Shown in pieces: positions 55,286-64,000 of a stretch of 64,000 nt of DNA. The DNA is from Lyophyllum atratum. Taxonomy: Eukaryota > Basidiomycota > Agaricomycetes > Agaricales > Lyophyllaceae. The position numbers and the translations under genes were made by a program. The stretch lies in assembly GCA_014905825.1 (NCBI GenBank), contig JACGCN010000025.1:682001-746000 (forward strand). Direction: 5' to 3'. The notes under the pieces are model-generated. The model ran no database searches. It was not told the origin of the DNA and worked only from the letters and a program-made list of their open reading frames with translations. Each line of letters begins with the position of its first letter. The stretch's first letter is position 1.

Positions 55286-56390
55286 TCATCCTCGGTATGT
55301 ACAACAACTAATATCCATGGTCAGGACCAAGATGCTTCGTCCGAATAGATTGGAAGCGCACCTAATCATGTATGGGACGACGGAAACCACCAAGCACACG
55401 AAGGCAGCCCATGTCAAGTATAAGCCAGAAGCGACGGATACGATGATACCTATAGGCACGGCATTTGACGAGTCGCCGATGGGTATGGTATTGACGTCGG
55501 CAGATTTTTTGATGATGACCGTCCATATGCTTGCGCCGATGAGGAGTAGGAGGCTTCCAGCGACGGAAAATATTGTGGACACAAAAAATGTGAAATTGTT
55601 CTTCAAAATACCACTAGTGCCAAGAGGTGAGTTAAACGTGAACCAGACGCAAGGAGTGGAGCGATGGCTGACGTGACTAAGGCCAAGGCAGCGCAAACGG
55701 TGCCAAGGAGTAGCATCCAGTACGCCGCTTTGGTGGTTTGGCCCAGATATCCTGAATCTTGGAACGTGGTACCTGACAGGAGAAATCCTGTTATTTGTGA
55801 ATAGTTTGCGGCCATGTCGGAGGTTATTGCGTCGTAAGGCCGGTATTGTTCGCCTATGGTGAGGTTTCCACAACTCCCGTGGGTGTCGTTCAAATAGGCA
55901 CAGTGGGAATACAGGCCGAATTCGTAGAATTTTCGTAAGCCAGCGTGCACCCCCAGCGGAGCACTGGCATTTCTCGTATATATATCGTCAAAAGGATCAG
56001 GAAAAGAGATCTGAAGGGCAGCGCTGTTCGTGGAGAAGGTCAGAAGTAACGAACGCAGTTGTCACGACACCTCACACCCACCTGTAGCCTGACACGTTGA
56101 CTTGTGCCTAATTATGATGAGGTAAGAAGTAACTGAAGGAGGAGGCACATTCACCATTGCGATCTTCCTAGGAACTGTTGAAGTATTTATTTGACCGACC
56201 TTGAGGTCGTGTATTGGATAAGATTTCGACTTCGGTCTGACACAGAACACGCACATGAACGAAGATCATGAGTATCATTGATACCAACCTAGTGGTGGGT
56301 AGAGAACCGTGATCAGTACTGCGAACATAATCGAGAAAGTTGAACATACGACAACACGGAGGCGGCACCAACACATATTTCGCCGCGCAT
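55286..56390 (-). CDS. SUR7/PalI-family four-TM membrane protein
   Basis: Eisosome or pH-sensing type membrane protein. Five exons join from the ATG at 56388-56390: MRGEICVGAASVLS, LVSMILMIFVHV, GQINTSTVPRKIAMVN, AQVNVSGY and AALQISFPDPFDDIYT. This reconstructs the first TM and the large SUR7-like extracellular loop, with Cys pairs in YSHCAYLNDTHGSCGN. Then come TM segments AAYWMLLLGTVCAALALVTS, TIFSVAGSLLLLIGASIWTV and PIGIIVSVASGLYLTWAAFV. Stop TGA at the complement of 55286-55288; a short 3' intron after PYMI is likely. Loop position and the FYEFGLYSHCAY block fit the SUR7/PalI family. It shares a 310-bp promoter region with the sterol glucosyltransferase. Confidence 0.85.
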
Positions 56391-56700
56391 TATTGAAGAC
56401 GAATGTGTGTGAGAGGAGGAGGGGGGGAGGAAAGCAGCAGGGTCGCGACAACAACAACCAGCTGCGCTTAAAGAGCCTGGAGCTAGTTAACGGGACTTTT
56501 TGCGCGAACAAGCTCGCGACATGAACGTGTTGCTGGGATGATGATCGGGAATTACCGATTGCCTAATTTGGAGTAGTGACACACTGTAATAGCCACCATT
56601 ACCGTGTGGGGGCCAGTGCTCATTGTAACTGGAGTAACTGGAGCTACCAACTCTCCCTCTCCCCCATCTTCCCTTCTGTATACCTGGAAATCGCACAGAA
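56391..56700. other. Divergent promoter region
   Basis: A 310-bp gap between the SUR7/PalI-like and sterol glucosyltransferase starts. It contains a short purine-rich stretch near 56415. No gene seen. Confidence 0.45.
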
Positions 56701-59700
56701 ATGTCCAGCCGCCCAAATCTCCAACCCCTCTTACATGTCCCATCCGCAGCTCCGACCCTCGACACTTCCCCGGATGCGCTGGAGATGCGTTCAGAGCCTC
56801 AACCCCAGTTGCCACAGAAGGATACAACAGCCACGCCGAGCCGCGTGAAACGCATTTCTGCAGCAGTCGAGAAATCTGTGGAGAAGACCGTCGACAAACT
56901 CAGCCGCAGCATCAACGGAATCAGCGGCGGACGCACCAGTCCCACGACGCCGCCTCCATCGGGCCATCGCAGCTTGTTCAGCATAAGCCGCAAGGCCAGG
57001 GACAAGGATGCCTCGGGGGACACAGATGGTGCGCGGATACGATATTGGCAGCTATTAAGCGTAGACTGACCCGCCACTAGATACTCTATCAGTGTCAAAT
57101 ATGACCCCGAGTGCTTCACGTTCCACGTCGCCGAAACGCGGAAGCTCCTCGACCCCTACTGTTACACACCGCGAAGAGTTCCCTTTCTTTGCATCACCGA
57201 GACCCACGAAACCTTCAGTGCAAGCAGTAGCGCCCAAAGATGACTCTCCTTTTATCACACCTCCATCACCACCCCTCAGACCTTCATTAAGTCCCTTCCG
57301 TGGAGACGGGTCGGTGCGTCTGCTTCAATAATACTGTGCTCAGTTGTCTCATAAATTATCACTAGATGCGGGCGGGGACACAGACCCTTATCCAGGCTCT
57401 TCAGGCTCTTCCCTGGACTGAAGTCGAGAATGACGAAGACATATTGTCTCCAGATGTGAACTCAAGCGACGATGAAGATCCTCCGGGAGAACGTGCGTGT
57501 TACATATCAGCTTCCTGTTCTTAGTTCTCACAAATCTGTTTTATCTCAGTCCGCCTTGCATCCTCAATTCACACCATTCATCGACCCTTGGCACGTTCTC
57601 GACGGTTAAGTATACCACCGCCGACACGTCATGGTGCTTCATCATACTCCGTGGTGGAAGAAGAGGTTGAATCAGACACATCAAGCCTCGAAGAAGAGCC
57701 CGAGGCAGAGGACTTCGAAGAGACACCGCGTCCTCCTGATGCGCGTCTTTCGAGCCCTCCATCAGCGTCCATAGCCCAATTTGATAAGCGCGTCGATCGA
57801 AGCGGAGCGCTATCCCGTTCGAGGATTGTCCCTTCTCGGACTACAAGTATGGCAACCGTCAGACTTCAGCGGAGAGCAGGCCTTGCGGAGAAACTGAAAG
57901 AAGTGTTTGAACTGGACGCCATTGAAGAAGTCTGGGCTGGTGCGTAACCTGTACTGCACATAGCAGGTCACTGATTGCCTTCATAGAAATGCCATGTTGG
58001 CTGCTGCGATCGATCCGTGAGTCCCCTAGTTGTTGCGTCTATCATTCTTTCATGTCCCAACTTTCGGACATCAGTGTTACAAGGATATATGTACCTGACC
58101 AATTCCTATTTGTGTTTCTTCGCTCACATGCCAGCACGAGAGGTCGGTCACTTTACAATATGCACCTGGCCTAACTAACGTATTTTGCCTTTATACAGGA
58201 TCAAATCCTCAAATCTGGATCTCTCAACAAGAAAGCCCAGAGGACGAAACGATGGATAAAGCATTGGTTTATATTAAAGAATGATGCATTATCCTGGTAC
58301 CAGTCATCTTCAGTAAGACGCAGATCGTGTCCTATCATGGCTTAGCGATCGATCATCATTTCCTAGGATCCATATTTCCCTCATGGCATCGTAGATCTGC
58401 GCTATGCCATAGCTTGTGATGCAATAGGTGACAAAGGCTTCCGGGTTCGGACGAACCAGAAGACAGTGCACTTAACCGCGGACTCGGTTCCAAGCCGTGA
58501 GGAATGGGTGAAAGCGATTCGAAAGGTCATTTTCAAAGCCCAAAATATGGGCGACAGCGTCAAGGTCGTTTCTTACGTCCTCTGAACCACACAAAGACAT
58601 CGCTGATTTTGTCTCAGATTGCAATCCCTTATTCACTTATTCTCGACGTCGACAAATCTTCCGCCATGGACTTCAGCGAGACGATCGAAGTCAAGGTGTT
58701 TGACAAGGAGGAGCATTTCTCGGTTGACTCCTATTTCTTTGCCTACTTTCATGATATACCTGGAGCACTAGATCAGATACGCGATGCCGTCCGCGCACAC
58801 CGTGTCCAACCCGAGCGATCTGACGCTCCGCACACTGTTCTCGACACGACCCTCCCCCGACACTTATCCGCAGATCGGACCGTGAGCTTGCCACCCGAAA
58901 CCACAAACACGAAGACGAGCTCTGGATTCCGACTGTCATCTCTATTAAGACCCTTCCAGGATACTCTCGGTCGGACAAGCCAGAATAACCTCCCGGAAAC
59001 TTCTCCTGAAGCAGAAGATTTCACCCACATATCGCATCGTCCCAATTCATCCTCTTTCGTTCCCATATCCACGTCCCCCAGACCAACAGAGGCCTCATCA
59101 GAACCGCGCCACGACCCAGCGAGCAAGAACCTGTCGACTTCGCCCTCAACATATGATCACACGTACCCACCATCTACTTCCGCTTCACCCATTGATCCTA
59201 ATCAACTTTCGTTGAGCAGAGAGACCAACTCCTGGGGGGTTGGTGTTCCTTCCTGGCTCAAAGGCTCGCGGCGCGTGTTCGGCACTTTGGCGGCGAGCGA
59301 GCAGACGTTGTCATCTACCACATCCCCGGGAGTCAGAGAAATGTATTCCTCTACTACGATCTCGCCGTCATTTCCTAGCAGTCGCTCTACTACGGGTGAT
59401 ATGGCTTTTAGTATTTTGGAGACACCGGATATCCCAGTAGATGCTGAGGCTACCGAGAAATTCCGATCTGCTTTTGCATACGATGAGAAGGAAACATTAC
59501 TTGGATGTAAGCTTATCCGCTGCGTCTCCTCGCCTCTTATTCACGATTTTCCTAGACTTCCCTGGTTACATCTTCAGGCTCCTGCCGGTCTTCGGGAGAT
59601 TATATATATCGACAAACTTTTTCTGTTTCAAGTCCAGTGGACCTTTGACTGCTCGAACGAGGGTTCGAACTTTCAAACAAATAAATCTGAGTTTGGCTAA

Positions 59701-62091
59701 CAGCCGTTGACAGATGACGCTACCTATCCGCGATATCCTTGCCATGGAGAAATCTAGAGCTACCCGTTTCGGGCATCATGGACTCGTCATCATCGTCAAG
59801 GGCCATGAGGAGCTTTTCTTTGAATTTGGTGCAGAAGACAAACGCGACGCATTCATGAAGCTCCTAAGCCGCCAACTGGAGGACGTCAGACGGCGACTGG
59901 CCCATGGCGAACCAAATGAGACCTCCTCGGGGAAACGTGATGCATTGATTTTGGAAGAGTTTGATACAAGGAGATCTTCCAGTGAATCAGATCCAGCTCC
60001 TGTGGTCGAGAACATGACAGACTCGTTGCCTGCTGTTATGTTCACTTCGGCCTCGTCTACCTTCTTGACTTTTAAGCCAGCCAAATCCCTGCACTTTACG
60101 TTCCTGACTATCGGGTCTCGCGGGGATGTCCAGCCATACATTGCCTTAGCGAAAGGCTTGATGGCGGATGGACATCGCTGCAAGATTGCCACTCATGGGG
60201 AGTTTAAAGATTGGATTGAGGCTGTGCGTTTACTATTATTACTTTGCATGCCCCTATTGACAACGATTCAAGCATGGCATTGAGTTCGGCTACGTTGGCG
60301 GTGATCCTGCTGAACTGATGAGGATTTGTGTGGAGAATGGCACATTCACGGTCTCTTTCCTGAAAGAGGGGCTTCTCAAGGTAAGTCGATTAACACGTCC
60401 TTCTGTTGCTTTTTTTTTATGTAACTTCAATAGTTCCGCGGTTGGGTGGACGATCTCTTGAAGACATCCTGGGAGGCATGTCAGAACACTGATGTTCTGG
60501 TTGAGAGCCCCAGCGCCATGGGCGGATTCCATATCGCAGAGGCTTTGGGTATACCGTACTTCAGGGCGTTCACTATGACCTGGTCACGAACAAGGTTCTC
60601 GAGTCTCATGAAATCTATATGGAGTCGGTACTGACAATGCAATCCACTCCAGAGCCTACCCCCATGCATTCGCAGTCCCAGATCGCAAGGTAAGCATCAA
60701 ACTGTTAGATGACTGTCAGATAACTCATGCTTCGTCCAGATGGGCGGTAGTTACAACTATATGGTCAGCACCCAACGCGTTCTACTTGACGACCACCCTA
60801 ACCATTACCTTTAGTCATATGTCATGTTCGATCAAGTCTTCTGGCGCGCGACTGCAGGTCAAATCAATCGATGGCGGCGTAACCTGTTGCACCTGGACAG
60901 TACCAGTCTAGACAAGATGGAGCCCCACAAGATACCATTCTTATATAACTTCAGTCCTCATGTTGTTCCACCACCACTCGATTGGCCAGAATGGATCCGC
61001 GTCACAGGTTCGTGTTCGGCCAATCTCATATTCAATCATCTAATTCGTTACAGGATATTGGTTCCTCGACGACGCTGAAGTTAGTGCGAAGAAATGGGCT
61101 CCTCCTCCTGACCTCGTAGAGTTCATCAATTCGGCGCACCAATCGGGGAAGAAGATCGTGTATATCGGCTTTGGCAGCATTGTAGTTTCGGATCCCAAGA
61201 CCATGACGCATTGCGTGGTCGAAGCAGTTGTCCGCAGCGGGGTTTACGCAATTTTGTCCAAGGGATGGTCAGACCGCCTTCATGTCAAAACCGGCGAAGC
61301 CTCCGAGCCTGAGGAACCTCTACCAAAGCAGATATATGCCATATCGTCCATCCCACATGACTGGTTGTTCCAACGTATCGACGCTGCCTGTCACCACGGC
61401 GGTGCGGGTACAACGGGTGCTAGCCTACGAGGTATACAGTTTTTCTCTTCCAGTCCTGATACGTTGTTAAACTATAATACAGCTGGTATTCCGACTATTA
61501 TCCGACCTTTCTTCGGCGACCAGCTTTTCTGGGCTGACCGCGTGGAAGCTCTTGGTGTCGGATCTGGTGTTAGGAAACTCACCGTCAATGCCCTAACAGA
61601 AGCACTCATTGCTGCAACTACTGACATAAAGCAAATCGACCGTGCCAAACTTTTGGGCGAACAGATCCGAGCGGTATGGGACTCACTCGGATATTCTTCG
61701 TAAAATCTAATGTCTTCACTAGGAGAACGGTGTCACGACGGCGATCGAATGCATATATCGCGACCTTGAATATGCTCGGTCGTTGGTAAAACGTGCAAGC
61801 ACTGATGAGGACGAGGAGGATAATGAGCACTCAACAGTTAGACATCAGGATTATTCTGGATCTCAGTCAGGTTACAGCTCGAGTGGTTCTGCACGTGGCG
61901 CACCCAGTGAGGATTGGAGCGTCATCTCTGAGCAAGATGACCGGCGTTCCTCTCTCGGTTCAAGACGCAGTCTTTCCAGGGATACTTCTGCGAAGCGTAC
62001 GAGTTTCACGGCTGCGGTATTGTCAGTATTACCTAATACACTTGCAGCAGGATCACCGCGATCTCATCGCCGTTCAACATCTGGTTCTTAA
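56701..62091 (+). CDS. ATG26: Sterol 3-beta-glucosyltransferase (ATG26/UGT51 type)
   Basis: UDP-glucose:sterol glucosyltransferase making ergosteryl glucoside; in some fungi it acts in pexophagy. Disordered Ser/Pro-rich N-terminus ([20 protein letters not shown]...), then a GRAM portion ([20 protein letters not shown]), a PH domain ([60 protein letters not shown]) and a second GRAM ([54 protein letters not shown]). The GT28 domain begins [20 protein letters not shown]; the donor site is [20 protein letters not shown] then [13 protein letters not shown]. The Ser/Arg-rich tail ends STSGS, TAA about 62089-62091. About fifteen introns. All glycosyltransferase signature segments are intact. Confidence 0.94.
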
Positions 62092-62203
62092 TATGGCTCC
62101 TCTTCAACTTATACTATACGTACACTTTACGACTTGACTGACCGATTCCTCGGTCTCAACATATATTTGCATAGAATCATCCACCCCACTCCTGTACACA
62201 GCA

Positions 62204-63757
62204 CTATGTAGATGTCTCATTGTAATGTTCCTGGAAAACTTCTTCGCTAAACTGTCCAAACGTTTTAGTCCTCGAGAGGTGTTGGCTGGCATTGGGCTGC
62301 ATGAACAATGCAAACGTTTCTCGCGATATTTTTTCGGCGTCTGGGCTCGCGCCAACCCTCACACAATGGGGAGTGGCACGAAGTTTCCCATCAGTCGCGA
62401 TTTCAAGGGCTTCGCCAGTTTGGAAAGCCAACGAATCAGTAGGGATAGAAACCTTGGTCAGGTCACCACCCCGGGTACGGATGTATAATCCTGAGGCGGG
62501 GGATGGGGAAGGGATGACCTGCGGGTCAGCGCCGCCGTCGTCTCGCAAATACATAGCCTGCAAATGCCAGATAATCCGTCAGAGTAACACATAAAAATGC
62601 TTGCCACTGCACCCACTGAACAAAGGCCTGTTAACAAGGAGTGATCGAGATGGAAGCCACACCAGCTATCCACAGGCTCGTCGTCAGCAGGTAGGGCCAC
62701 CCCTGGGGCTGGAGGGAAGTAGTGCAAGAGACGAGCTTTAGTGGTTTGGGAGGTACTGATCAACTTCGGCAGCGACATTGATGCGTCGGACAAGTGCTCT
62801 GAGGCTAGGTGTCTGGTGTAAGACACATTGTGGAACTAGGTTGGAGAGAGCGATTCGTACCGAAGGGCTGACATGCGGCGGCCAGTTCGCATCCAATTTG
62901 AAAAATCAATCTTCCCGGGAATGTTAGCACCGACGTCGAATTTCGTCGGTTTAGAAAGCAGTTACTGACTTGCCCAAATCTTTGAAGGCGTTTTCAAACC
63001 CTTCAACGCCTTTCTCTTCTGGGTGCGGCCCTACACTCTTGTTAACGGACGCTCGCTGCCTAGTGGTGAGGAGACATACATATGTTTTGTCCGTAATATT
63101 CTGGATGGGCGAGCCGTTCGTCTTCTGGCACGGTTGGCGATTCTACCACCGGATTGGCATAATAAGATCCTTTAAGAAGATCTGAAAGGCACACTCGTCA
63201 TCAGGGATGCTCACTGCAAATGAAACAGAGATGTACCTGGCTTCCCATTCATGATTTCCTTTAAGATCGCGAATTGTACTAATCAATAAAATAACTTGCT
63301 TTCAAGTGAACCAACTAACCTTTCCATGAGACCATCCGAAGCTAAGCATAAATATTCTGAATTGCGGGACTCAAGCATAAGAGAGATCTTGAACGCACCT
63401 ATAGTTGCTTGCCGCATTCGTATACGTCTCGCGAGTGGTTTCATCTAACTGCGCAAACCTGTGGGCAAGCTTGAGAAGCCTCTCTCGTTTTGTAACATAA
63501 GATGGCGGTAGATCGCGGACGATAATGATGCCTAATGACTTTGGGTGGGATCCAAAGGCCTCCTCTTGGTAAAAAGACAAGTCATTTACTCCTCACACAC
63601 TGTCAAGAAGATCCTCACCAATAGAAGCGCCCAACTCCAATGGAGAAGACACCAAAGTAGGGTATGAGATTGTGACCGCACCCTCAGGAGTATATTGTAC
63701 CGCCTGTGGTCGGCGCGTTAGTGTCGCCATTGTTCGGGAAAAGATATTTCTCGCCAT
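62204..63757 (-). CDS. 2-oxoglutarate/Fe(II)-dependent oxygenase-like protein
   Basis: Isopenicillin N synthase-type non-haem dioxygenase. Start at 63757 (MARNIFSRTMATLTRRPQA); a second Met ten residues in is an alternative. The N-terminal DIOX_N-like part is GAVTISYPTLVSSPLELGAS, SHPKSLGIIIVRDLP and KLAHRFAQLDETTRETYTNA. The core has KARLLHYFPPAPG, the metal-binding HxD in SWCGFHLDHSLLTGL, GLYIRTRGGDLTKVS, FQTGEALEIATDG and the distal His in LRATPHCV. The substrate-side Arg of RETFALFMQP is present. It ends EHYNETST, TAG at the complement of 62204-62206. Substrate unknown. Resembles fungal enzymes annotated as clavaminate-synthase-like or ACC-oxidase-like. Convergent with ATG26, 112 bp apart. 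Confidence 0.86.
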
Positions 63758-64000
63758 AGTCTCTTGGAATCAAGCTACGAAGGTCCGGGGGACGGTTGAG
63801 TGTCCTACTTATTTGAGGGTAAAATGTGCACCCGGACCCATATGTTCTGCCACTGTCACTTATCTTCATGATCATGTGGTTCAATTGACACTGTTCGGAC
63901 CTTGCCAATGCACATTGCAAGTAGGTTACACACATGTTGCAACATGCCCGAGGCCGCAGAATCCATCCTCTGAAGATCAAGACAAGTTCCCAAAGTGAAC
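63758..64000. other. Upstream flank of the oxygenase gene
   Basis: Promoter region of the 2OG oxygenase, running to the window edge. No further gene recognised. Confidence 0.45.

Noticed and set aside
1..64000. CRISPR arrays, bacterial operons, rRNA genes
   Set aside because: No regularly spaced direct repeats, no prokaryotic gene layout and no rRNA sequence was recognised; spliced introns throughout show nuclear fungal DNA.

Overview
The window is nuclear DNA from a filamentous basidiomycete, most likely an Agaricomycete. Genes are compact and packed on both strands. Nearly all are broken by many 45-70 nt GT-AG introns, and intergenic gaps are mostly 0.1-0.9 kb. The repertoire includes CYP61/ERG5, a MEP-type ammonium transporter, GH72/CBM43 glucanosyltransferase, ATG26-type sterol glucosyltransferase, a SUR7/PalI membrane protein and basidiomycete-type single-pass membrane proteins. 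Exon boundaries below were joined by eye from splice sites and reading frame; two genes were length-checked and gave whole codon counts (eIF4A, ATP11).

Layout. 1-1352: no recognisable gene. 1.3-5.6 kb: a microsomal P450 (+) convergent with sterol C-22 desaturase ERG5 (-). 6-13.5 kb: a single-pass surface protein, a small mitochondrial LEA-like protein, eIF4A, ATP11, an NmrA-like NAD(P)-binding protein and octanoyltransferase LIP2. 14.4-15.6 kb: two weak small gene candidates. 16-24 kb: ammonium transporter, prenylcysteine oxidase, F-box protein, dienelactone hydrolase. 24.7-32.1 kb: a polytopic membrane protein, LAS1 rRNA endonuclease, another single-pass membrane protein, and a SYLF-SH3 (LSB3/YSC84) actin-patch protein. 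32.2-37.7 kb: two divergent PIF1 helicase genes. 38-41 kb: F-BAR/RhoGAP protein. 42.6-49.3 kb: an ABCC transporter. 49.4-53.7 kb: an RRM/zinc-knuckle protein and a GAS glucanosyltransferase. 54-55 kb: an intron-containing tRNA-Lys(CTT) followed by an 889-bp hAT-like MITE with perfect 8-bp target duplication. 55.3-63.8 kb: SUR7/PalI-like protein, sterol glucosyltransferase, 2OG-Fe(II) oxygenase.

Most striking: the head-to-head PIF1 pair (32225-34780 and 34949-37663). When the short 5' exons are joined, each protein begins with an RNase H1-type hybrid-binding domain (FYAV...W-[DE]-[ED]...F...A...K.F...A..WL) placed in front of a complete PIF1 helicase. This architecture suggests helicases delivered to RNA:DNA hybrids. 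The two genes share intron positions, so they arose by DNA-level duplication, and they share a 168-bp bidirectional promoter. Other unusual points are two GC-AG introns at positions fixed by conserved motifs, an 8-nt first coding exon in eIF4A, a 15-nt exon encoding the D-loop of the ABC transporter, and a Glu at the first twin-His site of the ammonium transporter (Mep1/3 type).
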